NCBI GenBank assembly: GCA_030039695.1
Contig: JASHVB010000546.1
Coordinates: 1 to 12,027, forward strand
From: Acetobacteraceae bacterium
GTDB taxonomy: Bacteria; Pseudomonadota; Alphaproteobacteria; Acetobacterales; Acetobacteraceae
Direction: 5' to 3'
DNA length: 12,027 nucleotides
Below the pieces are notes generated by a model. That model searched no databases and was not told where the DNA came from. It saw only the letters and a program-made list of their open reading frames with translations. Below are positions 1 through 5,383 of this stretch, in pieces. Each line of letters begins with the position of its first letter. Within the stretch, counting starts at the first letter, position 1. The position numbers and the translations under genes were made by a program.

Positions 1-246
1 CACAATTTCGGCCACGGCAAACACAACCTCGCCGCCATCCTGGCCGCGCTCAATCTGCTTGCCTTCGCCTGCCACACTGTCTGCGACCATCTCGAGCCGC
101 TTTGGCAGCTGGCCAGATCTAAAGCCAGCCGGCGCGCGCAGTTCTTCCACCGCCTCGTCAGCTTGACCACCTATCTGATCTTCCCTTCCTGGGACGATCT
201 CCTCGAAACGCTGGCCTTCCTCAAGCAGCCACCACGGCCACCCTGA
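1..246 (+). mobile_element. C-terminal end of a DDE-type IS transposase (5' end outside window)
   Basis: An open frame runs in from the left edge and stops at TGA 244-246, leaving about 81 residues. It begins HNFGHGKHNLAA and continues through a hydrophobic LNLLAFACHTVCD stretch, then basic residues and FFHRLVSLTTYLIFPSWDDLLETLAF. The NFGHG-K-NLA...LNLLAF.HT...FPSW pattern is one I associate with the C-terminal end of DDE (RNase H-fold) transposases from insertion sequences that often carry no firm family name. This fragment holds none of the catalytic acidic residues, which would lie further left. I could not define the IS right inverted repeat after the stop codon. It marks the left part of the window as mobile DNA. 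Whether the full transposase is intact cannot be seen. Confidence 0.72.
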
Positions 247-460
247 ACCCGATCCGCCTTCCGCCGTCGCAACCTTCACTCCGATGACAGCGGCCCGGAC
301 GCCGCGATCCCACATGACGCGGCTCGGCGGCACTGGTTCGCGTCATGCCCTCCGCCGGCCAATAACACAGCAACCAACGGCTTCCCCTGGCCTGACCCGG
401 CTGCACCTGTAAGGCTTGTGACGCGTCTGAACCTCTCTGCCCTGCCGTCGCCAGATCACC
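247..460. other. non-coding or degenerate stretch after the transposase
   Basis: Short frames are present on both strands (for example a 61-codon one at 221-406 minus), but they are rich in Arg, Gly and Cys, lack recognisable motifs and look like junk translations of GC-rich DNA. No convincing ribosome binding site or terminal inverted repeat was found. The right end of the insertion sequence probably lies here. Confidence 0.4.
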
Positions 461-619
461 TCAGCCATGCAAAGCCACCGCCTCACGCACATTCGGTGCA
501 ATCGAGGTCAAATTGAGAATTGCTGCGGCCGGTGACATCATCGCGGCGCTCAACAGCGCGGCGAGGGCGATTCTAATGCAGCCAGTGCGCGCCAACGGCG
601 TCCCGAAGACGGTCATCAC
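461..619 (-). pseudogene. short remnant beginning with a signal-peptide-like segment
   Basis: An ATG at 617-619 (minus) opens a 52-residue frame ending at TGA 461-463. The first ~31 residues look like a signal peptide or membrane anchor: MTVFGTPLARTGCIRI, a hydrophobic ALAALLSAAMM core, then a SPAAA cleavage-like site. The tail (ILNLTSIAPNVREAVALHG) is short and stops early. The ATG overlaps by one base the TGA of the frame upstream (TGATG), the pattern of translationally coupled operon genes such as those of conjugation or secretion modules. I do not recognise the family. Being so short and next to a transposase, it is probably the first part of a truncated gene. The tail loosely recalls the 'LAPDIVEAI' motif of large serine recombinases, but that is too weak to assign. 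Confidence 0.3.
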
Positions 620-620
620 G

Positions 621-792
621 GCACCCCAAACAGGATGAGTGCAAACGCGACGTAAGCCGCCACATGCAGGAGCGGCGGCGCAACCACGCCCCACGCAATG
701 CGCCGCTGGTGGCGCTTGTCGAGGTGGTGCGGGTCCGGCGGCGGGGAGCCGATCGACCACCACCGGCCCGGGCGTGGTCCTGCTCGGCCACG
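621..792 (-). pseudogene. C-terminal remnant of a small membrane protein
   Basis: In the minus frame ending at a TGA pair (618-623), about 56 codons are open back to a TAG near 794-796. The translation has a polar basic part containing DPHHLDKRHQRRIAWG followed by one clear transmembrane helix (VVAPPLLHVAAYVAFALILF) and ends ...GVP. Its stop overlaps the ATG of the next short frame by one base, so the two were probably an operon pair. No start codon with a ribosome binding site is visible before the upstream stop, so this is read as the tail of a decayed gene. The family is not recognised. Confidence 0.35.
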
Positions 793-794
793 CT

Positions 795-875
795 AGGGAG
801 ACGTCCATGTCTGGTCCACGTTCGCCTATTATGACACCCGAGGAAGAGAAATACATGGCCTTCGAGGGCCTATAG
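795..875 (+). promoter_or_regulatory. ribosome binding site and start of a 22-codon frame that probably belongs to the next gene
   Basis: An AGGGAG ribosome binding site (795-800) lies 6 bases before ATG 807. The frame reads MSGPRSPIMTPEEEKYMAFEGL and stops at TAG 873-875. The next gene (starting GTG 893) has no ribosome binding site of its own, but its frame is open upstream through GPIVQWALD. One extra G in the GGG run at 866-868 would join MAFEG directly to PIVQWALDVTEQ. The likely true start of that gene is therefore 807, with a 1-base deletion. Confidence 0.5.
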
Positions 876-892
876 TCCAATGGGCGCTCGAC

Positions 893-1405
893 GTGACGGA
901 GCAAGCAAAGCAAATAGGGAGAGCAATCGAGCAGCAGCGTGCGTTATCGACGCCTGGAATAACGCGCGATGCTACGGAGTGGCGCAAACACGTTCTTGCG
1001 GTAGATTCGGCGTGTCATCATTTTGCAGTAGTTGCCCATAAGGTCATAGAACATCGGGATTCGACAAAAGCCCATGGCTTGTTCCTAAGCGTAGACTTCA
1101 GTGAACTTGATGAGTTTTCAAGGCGCGACATTCAAGACCTACGAAACACGCGGGAACATATGGTTCAGTATTTCCAAGGGAAAGGGTTGGTTCCCGCTCG
1201 TTGGATGAGAGAGACGCCTGATTTCAGGGCGGATGCCAGTTCGTTAACAGGCTCCATGATCGGAGGCCGTTTGGACTGGAAGGAGTTCTCCGCAGCTATT
1301 GAACGGTTGATCCCTGCGCTGCTGGCAGAGCCGGTCGCATATCCGTCACCACGCTTCACGTCACCCGCACAACCATCTTCCCAGAAGCCACATCCGCATA
1401 CCTAA
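893..1405 (+). CDS. HEPN-like hypothetical protein, probably frameshifted near its N-terminus
   Basis: From GTG 893 this is a 170-residue soluble, mostly helical protein with no signal peptide or membrane segment. Its base composition is clearly lower in GC than its surroundings, with many A/T-ending codons, which indicates foreign origin. Around residues 79-95 it reads DIQDLRNTREHMVQYF. The RN-x3-H element (R84, N85, H89) inside a helix matches the R-x4-6-H catalytic motif of HEPN ribonucleases, found in many toxins and abortive-infection proteins. That assignment rests on a single motif and is an inference. GTG 893 has no Shine-Dalgarno sequence, whereas the frame upstream (ATG 807) has a good one, and a single-G deletion near 866-868 would separate them. 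The intact product would be about 199 residues. The C-terminal ~25 residues (rich in Pro, Ser, His) look unstructured and may read into non-coding DNA. Confidence 0.6.
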   Translation: MTEQAKQIGRAIEQQRALSTPGITRDATEWRKHVLAVDSACHHFAVVAHKVIEHRDSTKAHGLFLSVDFSELDEFSRRDIQDLRNTREHMVQYFQGKGLVPARWMRETPDFRADASSLTGSMIGGRLDWKEFSAAIERLIPALLAEPVAYPSPRFTSPAQPSSQKPHPHT

Positions 1406-1489
1406 TCGTGCCACCTTTCACGGCCCGGCGCCGCAGACAGCTGTCCAGCCCACTAATCTTTGCCAGGCGGCGGTGGTCAAGTCCGCTGC

Positions 1490-1726
1490 TTACTCTCCGC
1501 GGTGAGGGTGCGGATGATCTGACGCGCCGCGCATTGGTGCCGGCGGACGCTTCATCAGCACAAACCCAGACCGCTCCAGGTGCTTCACCAGCCGCTCGGC
1601 AGCAATCCTGCAGATGAAGCTGTCCGCCTGGTGGACGCGGCGTCGACCATCATGCTGGAGCGCAAAGGCGAGGGCGTCGGCGACTTCGTCCGGAGCGGCA
1701 GGGTGAAGCGACAGTGCGTCGGGCAT
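1490..1726 (-). CDS. small conserved hypothetical protein (78 aa), probably SOS-controlled
   Basis: The reading begins MPDALSLHPAAPDEVADALAFAL and continues with a GRRRVHQADSFICRIAAERLVKHLERSGFVLMKRPP core. I recognise this general pattern (ADALAFAL...GR-RVH-AD...IAAERLV-HLE-SGFV-MKRPP) as that of small uncharacterised proteins common in Acetobacteraceae and related alphaproteobacteria. No function is known to me. It is predicted to be a soluble helical protein. The last ~12 residues (GASDHPHPHRGE) look like read-through into a GC-rich intergenic element, so the C-terminus may be altered. No strong ribosome binding site precedes ATG 1724-1726. A perfect GTTC-N7-GTTC LexA box lies 24 bases upstream on the same strand, so expression after DNA damage is likely. 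It is transcribed towards the convergent HEPN-like gene. Confidence 0.65.
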   Translation of the reverse strand: MPDALSLHPAAPDEVADALAFALQHDGRRRVHQADSFICRIAAERLVKHLERSGFVLMKRPPAPMRGASDHPHPHRGE

Positions 1727-1750
1727 ATCCGGACCGTAGCGGGCGCAGGA

Positions 1751-1765
1751 GAACGAGACAAGAAC
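1751..1765 (-). promoter_or_regulatory. LexA (SOS) box, GTTC-N7-GTTC
   Basis: On the minus strand the sequence is GTTCTTGTCTCGTTC, an exact match to the direct-repeat LexA operator known for alphaproteobacteria (GTTCN7GTTC). It lies 24 bases upstream of the ATG of the 78-aa gene and in its orientation, where it would overlap a core promoter. Confidence 0.65.
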
Positions 1766-1873
1766 AGACCGGCGTGTCCCGGTGCCGGCAGCAGCGTTCC
1801 ATAACGCGTGCGGGGTATACCTGCTGCAATTATTGAGGCTGGGGGCGTGAGCGGCGTTCGGGCGCCTTGGCCC

Positions 1874-2323
1874 TTACACCGCCTGTTCCGTGGCGAAGTC
1901 CGTCTCGACGGCGGCTGGTATGGATTGCAGCAGCGTCCTCACGTCGTCGGGCACAGCCGGCGGGGCCGCGCCCCGCTGTCCGTGCCAAAAGCACGTCAAC
2001 GTAGCCGTCAGATGCCGATCCTGCATAAACCGATGCAGCTGATAACGGCGATCGTCGGCGAGGAAATGTCGCACGAACGCGAGATGGTCGCCCAGAGCGA
2101 CGCTGTCGCTCAGTCGATCGGTCGAGAAGTACCAAATCCCCGTCCGCGCAGTGACAGGGCGCCCGAATCCTTTACCACCGTAGGCTTCACCCTTTCGATG
2201 TGCCTCCGTCGGTGCGACATCAAGGATCTTCGTCACCATGTCGGGGTCGAGGGTATCCCCGGATACCCGAAAGGTCACGAAGGTATGGGCTGCCTGATCG
2301 GGGCTAGATTTCATCGCGGACAT
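1874..2323 (-). CDS. DUF4279 domain protein, candidate immunity partner
   Basis: This 149-residue soluble protein carries a clear DUF4279 pattern: THFVTFRV-like start (HTFVTFRVSGDTLDPDMVTKIL, residues 13-34), then DVAPTEAHRKGE, then RTGIWYFSTD and a late CFWHGQRG. The length fits the family. The molecular function of DUF4279 is not established. Proteins of this kind turn up in accessory regions, and some are suspected immunity proteins. ATG 2321-2323 has a GAAGAG ribosome binding site and lies inside the end of the upstream toxin-like frame, overlapping it by 20 bases, so the two were probably translated as a coupled pair. A few residues later an alternative start (M4) exists. The gene looks intact, whereas its partner is frameshifted. 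That fits an orphan immunity gene kept after toxin loss. Confidence 0.78.
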   Translation of the reverse strand: MSAMKSSPDQAAHTFVTFRVSGDTLDPDMVTKILDVAPTEAHRKGEAYGGKGFGRPVTARTGIWYFSTDRLSDSVALGDHLAFVRHFLADDRRYQLHRFMQDRHLTATLTCFWHGQRGAAPPAVPDDVRTLLQSIPAAVETDFATEQAV

Positions 2324-2581
2324 TGCCGATCTCTTCGCCGTTTTCGTCAGTCACCGTTCCGTCATCATAGATGGAACGTCGTCAGCCCCTCCTAAGCCAG
2401 CCTTGCCCTTAATTTTGTGAATGGCGGACCGTAGCTGCCATTGCTCAATCCCCAGTTTTTTGCTCACGTACGGGGGAGGGTTGATCCCCTTGTTCCAGAT
2501 GACCGTGGCTACCGTCTGGTTTCCGTCCCCACTTTGACCGTCTGGCGGCGGCCGAGTGGCCGATCCACGGCATCGTCGCAC
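2304..2581 (-). pseudogene. polymorphic-toxin-like C-terminal domain, interrupted by a 1-base frameshift
   Basis: The first frame (from GTG 2579-2581) reads, in its second half, ATVIWNKGINPPPYVSKKLG, then IEQWQLRSAIHKIKGKAG and LGGADDV, and soon stops at 2351-2353. The overlapping minus frame carries the natural continuation, IYDDGTVTDENGEEIGNVRD, then EI and TAG (2304-2306). Inserting one base near 2374 joins them as ...GGADDV-SIYDDGTVTDE.... The pattern 'L-x-x-A-I-H-x-I-K...GLGG-D-V...DDGTV-D--GE-IGN' is one I associate with the extreme C-termini of secreted polymorphic or RHS-type toxins. The delivery part is absent: upstream of ~2581 I see only degenerate sequence with an in-frame TAG. 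The domain runs directly into the DUF4279 gene (20-base overlap), the usual toxin-immunity order. Toxin activity is unknown. The assignment is from memory of the pattern. Confidence 0.5.
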
Positions 2582-2924
2582 AAACCCGTTACCAGCCTAG
2601 TTGGCAGAGGAGCAAGTCGGTATCGGTCGTGCAATAGGGAATTCGGTCAGACATTGCGTTGACCGCTCGCCGTCGTGCCGCAGCAACAGCCAACCGTGTC
2701 GCGCGGATCAGCTAAAGCGCATTCGCGCCGCCGGTCTGTGGCGCAGCCCTTCCTTCAGCAGTCCGAACCCATTCGCCCCCGCCCGCCTCGCTGATAGGGG
2801 TAGCGATGATAGGACGCGCCGATGGCTCAATCCGGTGCCACTGGCCCCGAAAACCCGTGAACCGTCCGCGAACATCGACATGATCCGAGAAGCGGCAGCA
2901 AGCAAAATCAACGCTCGCGAGGGG
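2582..2924. other. gene-free stretch between toxin remnant and tRNA fragment
   Basis: About 340 bases contain only frames that look like chance translations, such as a minus frame with GGGEWVRTAEG at 2712-2954, a kind of phrase often produced by non-coding DNA. No integrase, ribosome binding site or clear repeat could be supported. It is the right-hand edge of the presumed island. Confidence 0.35.
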
Positions 2925-2979
2925 GGGCACCCCCTTGGTAAGGGGGAGGTCCACAGTTCAATCCTGTCCAGCAGCACCA
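2925..2979 (+). tRNA. 3' part of a tRNA-Thr(GGT): island attachment-site remnant
   Basis: From the anticodon stem onward this is a well-formed tRNA. The anticodon stem is CCCCC (2930-2934) and GGGGG (2942-2946), closing a 7-base loop TTGGTAA (2935-2941) with anticodon GGT at 2937-2939. The variable region AGGTC follows, then the T stem CACAG, T loop TTCAATC and CTGTC (2952-2968), the acceptor 3' strand CAGCAGC (2969-2975), discriminator A and encoded CCA (2977-2979). The expected 5' acceptor strand GCTGCTG and a normal D arm are missing. The bases at 2904-2912 do not pair with the acceptor strand, and the D-loop region lacks the usual residues. A 3' tRNA fragment with intact CCA bordering mobile DNA is the standard footprint of integration into a tRNA gene. 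It should not yield a functional tRNA. Confidence 0.75.
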
Positions 2980-2985
2980 GCCCCG

Positions 2986-3897
2986 TCAGGCCGCGGCGCG
3001 CAGCTCCGGAGAAGCGGCGAGACGCGGTGTCCGTCGCGCCGCGACCTGTGCCTTCATCGCTTTCTGCAGCTTCTCGAACGCCCGTGCTTCGAGTTGCCGC
3101 ACCCGTTCGCGGGAAATGCCGTAGTGCTGGGCCAGCGCTTCCAGCGTGGTCGGCTCGTCCCTCAACTTCCGCTCGGTCAGGATGTGACGTTCGCGGTCAT
3201 TGAGCACCTTCATCCCCTCCGCCATCAGAGCCGAGCGGCTGCCCTTCTCTTCCTGCTCCGCGACCGTCGCTTCCGGGCTCGGCTGGTGCTCATCGACCAG
3301 CGAGTCCTGCCATTCGCTGTCCTGGTCCTCGCCGACCGTCACGTTCAGGCTGGCGTCGGGCGAAGCGAGGCGGCGGTTCATGCTGACCACCTCCTCCGGC
3401 GTCACCTCCAGGGTGCGGGCGATCTGCGCCACCTGTTCAGGCTGCAGGTCGCCGTTGTCGAACGCCTGCATCCGGCCCTTCAGCCGTTTCAGGTTGAAGA
3501 ACAGTTTCTTCTGAGCGGCGGTGGTGCCGATGCGGACGAGCGACCAGTTGCGCAGGACGTACTCGTTAATCGCGGCGCGGATCCACCACATCGCATAAGT
3601 GGCCAGGCGGAAGCCCCGATCGGGGTCGAAGCGTTGGACCGCCTGCATCATGCCGACGTTGCCCTCGCCGATCAGTTCGCCAAGCGGCAGACCGTAGCCG
3701 CGGTAGCCCCTGGCGATTTTGGCGACTAGGCGAAGATGGGACGTGACCAGCTTATGCGCTGCCTCCACATCCATGTGGTCGCGCCAGAGCACGGCGAGGC
3801 GCGTTTCCTCCTCCGGCGTGAGCATAGGAAACTGCCGGATTTCCTGGAGATAGCGGGTCAGGTCGCCCTCCGGGGCGACCGAGACGAGATTGGTCAC
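2986..3897 (-). CDS. rpoH: RNA polymerase heat-shock sigma factor RpoH (sigma-32)
   Basis: This 303-residue sigma-70 family protein directs RNA polymerase to heat-shock promoters (chaperones, proteases). Region 1.2/2 runs from about residue 12 to 120. It includes GDLTRYLQEIRQFPMLTPEE, the RLVAKIARGYRGYGLPLGEL core-binding segment, and the -10-recognition helix in RLATYAMWWIRAAINEYVL. The RpoH box, diagnostic for this subgroup, is QKKLFFNLK at 129-137. Region 4 near the C-terminus has LNDRERHILTERKL and a helix-turn-helix YGISRERVRQLEARA. The length is normal. I chose GTG 3895-3897 because a strong GGGAGGAG ribosome binding site lies 6 bases upstream and the protein start aligns with the family. 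The longer frame back to 4017 covers the leader. A sigma-32-type promoter and an anti-ribosome-binding-site element lie upstream. Only 6 bases separate its stop from the tRNA remnant, so the island inserted right at its 3' flank. Confidence 0.97.
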   Translation of the reverse strand: MTNLVSVAPEGDLTRYLQEIRQFPMLTPEEETRLAVLWRDHMDVEAAHKLVTSHLRLVAKIARGYRGYGLPLGELIGEGNVGMMQAVQRFDPDRGFRLATYAMWWIRAAINEYVLRNWSLVRIGTTAAQKKLFFNLKRLKGRMQAFDNGDLQPEQVAQIARTLEVTPEEVVSMNRRLASPDASLNVTVGEDQDSEWQDSLVDEHQPSPEATVAEQEEKGSRSALMAEGMKVLNDRERHILTERKLRDEPTTLEALAQHYGISRERVRQLEARAFEKLQKAMKAQVAARRTPRLAASPELRAAA

Positions 3898-3903
3898 TTC
3901 GGC

Positions 3904-3992
3904 TCCTCCCGAGCGTCGGATCGCCCGCCCGCCTGTCGCGGCGGGGTGATCCGCACGTCTTGGATGGGAATGGTGAAGAACATCCGGGAGGA
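3904..3992 (-). promoter_or_regulatory. rpoH leader: ribosome binding site with complementary anti-SD element (possible RNA thermometer)
   Basis: On the transcript, CGGGAGGA (genome 3904-3911) contains the Shine-Dalgarno sequence, and the exact complement TCCTCCCG occurs about 73 bases earlier (genome 3985-3992). The two could form an 8-bp helix plus a G-U pair that hides the ribosome binding site. The leader from the predicted transcription start is about 130 bases, long for a simple promoter and suitable for folding. Temperature control of rpoH translation by mRNA structure is established in E. coli. Here it is inference from complementarity only. Confidence 0.42.
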
Positions 3993-4035
3993 TCGACAGG
4001 CCGATCCCGGCGTCCATAGAGAGCTACGACACGCG

Positions 4036-4065
4036 ATATGGGAACGTTTAACGAACTTTCAAGGG
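4036..4065 (-). promoter_or_regulatory. sigma-32 (heat-shock) promoter of rpoH
   Basis: On the minus strand CCCTTGAAA (4057-4065) is followed after 14 bases by CCCATAT (4036-4042). This matches the heat-shock consensus CTTGAAA-N13-17-CCCATNT well. It would start transcription near 4029, about 130 bases ahead of the rpoH GTG, and implies RpoH-dependent autoregulation as described for Caulobacter rpoH. Confidence 0.72.
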
Positions 4066-4187
4066 CAGTGGCGGTGGAAACTGCGGGATCGCAAACCATA
4101 GGAATGCAATCAGACCGCCCCCCGGACCTGCCGCCGCCGGAGCAGAGTGGCGTGATAACCGAAACGGGCCGGGCGCGACGAACGGCG

Positions 4188-5183
4188 TCACCCCGCGACG
4201 CGGGGCAGCACCCGGTCGGTCAGCAGGCGGAATGAACGACCGCTGAGCGGCGCCGCCATCAGATAGTTCATCCCGATCGCCGCGCCGAACGCCAGGATCT
4301 GATCCGCCACGCTCTCTGCCGTGCCGTAGATCATCACGTCGTCCAGATAAAAATCGATCGGATTTTTACCGCCGTACGTGCGCACTTCTTGCCGCACGTT
4401 GTTATGCGCAAGGCCGACGTAGGATGCGACGGTCCACTCCGCCACGCGTTTCGCGACTTCACGTGCCTTTTCATGCGTCTCGTCAACCGCAACCAGCCGT
4501 GCCATCGGGATGGTGCGGCCGGCGTCACTGAACCCGGCCTCAATCAGCTTCACGGCGTAGTGCTGGCGCTTGCGGATCAGGTCGTTGCGCGATGAATGCG
4601 GGTCCATCAGGATCGAGTGGCCCTGGCTCGCGGCCCATTCGATCGCGGGCGTGGAGGACGCCGCCATCCACACCGGTGGGTGCGGTGCCTGCAATGGCTT
4701 CGGCAGCACCTCGACATTGTCGTATCTGTAGAACCGCCCCTGATAGGAGAGCCGCTGACAGGTCCACGCCTTCAGCACGATATCGACGGTCTCATGGAAG
4801 CGCGGCCCACTCTCCTCGCCGGGGATGTTGAAGGCAGTGAACTCGCTACGCTCGAACCCTCGTCCGGCACCCCAGTTGACGCGGCCGCCGGACAGGACAT
4901 CCAGCAGAGCAACTTCCTCTGCCAGACGCAGGGGGTTGTAGAAGGGGGCGAGTGAGACGGCGGTGCCGATCCGCAGTCGCTTCGTTCGCGCCGCTGCCAT
5001 GGTACCCATCATGTGCACCGACGGGCAGACCGAAAAGCTGGAGAAATGATGCTCCGCCAGCCAGACCGCGTCGTAGCCGGCACGATCCATGATGGCGAAG
5101 CGTTCCACTGCCGTTTCATACACTGAATTCAGCGGCACGGACCGGTCGCGCCAACCAAAGAATTGCAGAATGCCAACTTTCAT
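4188..5183 (-). CDS. LLM-class (luciferase-like) flavin-dependent monooxygenase
   Basis: This 331-residue TIM-barrel protein of the bacterial luciferase-like family probably uses FMNH2 supplied by a separate reductase to oxygenate an organic substrate. Visible family signatures are the N-terminal MKVGILQFFGWRD strand and WLAEHHF (41-47). Next come RIGTAVSLAPFYNPLRLAEE (71-90), the adjoining VALLDVLSGGRVNWGAGRGF (91-110), and the late PVWMAASSTPAIEWAASQGH. I chose ATG 5181-5183 because GGAG lies 5 bases upstream and the protein starts with the conserved MKVGI strand. An alternative ATG at 5204 overlaps the stop of the small upstream frame as ATGA but would add an untypical MTSCGDK. It is the last gene of the minus-strand cluster. 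Diketocamphane monooxygenases are members of this family, which is suggestive beside the 6-oxocamphor-hydrolase-like gene, but the substrate is unknown. Confidence 0.88.
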   Translation of the reverse strand: MKVGILQFFGWRDRSVPLNSVYETAVERFAIMDRAGYDAVWLAEHHFSSFSVCPSVHMMGTMAAARTKRLRIGTAVSLAPFYNPLRLAEEVALLDVLSGGRVNWGAGRGFERSEFTAFNIPGEESGPRFHETVDIVLKAWTCQRLSYQGRFYRYDNVEVLPKPLQAPHPPVWMAASSTPAIEWAASQGHSILMDPHSSRNDLIRKRQHYAVKLIEAGFSDAGRTIPMARLVAVDETHEKAREVAKRVAEWTVASYVGLAHNNVRQEVRTYGGKNPIDFYLDDVMIYGTAESVADQILAFGAAIGMNYLMAAPLSGRSFRLLTDRVLPRVAG

Positions 5184-5200
5184 TTTGTCTCCGCAAGAAG

Positions 5201-5383
5201 TCATTGCACGTCAATATCCAACCCGTCACGGATCCACCCCTTCGCATCATTATCGTCAGCGAAGGACACCACAAGTGCGCCCACCCGATACGTGCCCAAC
5301 GGGGTGCAGTCGGATTGGTTCAGACCAATGCCGTTGCCGCCCCCCACGAGGATCGACGGCAGCGGCGTCCACTCAGTAATGAG
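5201..5383 (-). CDS. small unassigned coding frame between SDR and monooxygenase genes
   Basis: The frame is open from 5383 to TGA 5201-5203, giving about 60 codons. It reads LITEWTPLPSILVGGGNGI, then GLNQSDCTPLGTYRVGALVV, then SFADDNDAKGWIRDGLDIDVQ. Third codon positions are strongly G/C in its first two thirds and the hydrophobic/polar pattern is that of a real protein. No ATG is available. Possible starts are ATT 5380, which would overlap the SDR stop, or GTG 5347, which would leave 48 residues. It ends with an ATGA overlap with a possible start of the monooxygenase gene. I do not recognise the family. It could be a true small operon gene with an unusual start, or the tail of a larger gene lost by deletion. 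Confidence 0.4.
   Translation of the reverse strand, partial: LITEWTPLPSILVGGGNGIGLNQSDCTPLGTYRVGALVVSFADDNDAKGWIRDGLDIDVQ

Noticed and set aside
461..913. A single 150-aa minus-strand gene
   Set aside because: Only the last ~52 residues look protein-like. Upstream, the plausible protein sequence (with a transmembrane helix) is in a different minus frame that stops at 621-623.
1808..2395. 195-aa plus-strand frame
   Set aside because: It is antisense to DUF4279 and the toxin-like domain. Its composition is Arg/His-rich without motifs.
2708..2977. Minus-strand frames with GGGEWVRTAEG-like text
   Set aside because: They overlap the tRNA fragment and carry no domain. Such phrases commonly arise from translation of non-coding DNA.
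2904..2979. A complete tRNA-Thr gene
   Set aside because: The acceptor 3' strand CAGCAGC has no partner at the expected 5' position and the D loop lacks the usual bases. The partial GCTC/GGGC D-stem pairing is probably chance.
2935..3729. 264-aa plus-strand frame
   Set aside because: It lies almost entirely antisense to rpoH, whose motifs, start site and RpoH box are clear. The plus frame is a shadow of GC-rich coding DNA.
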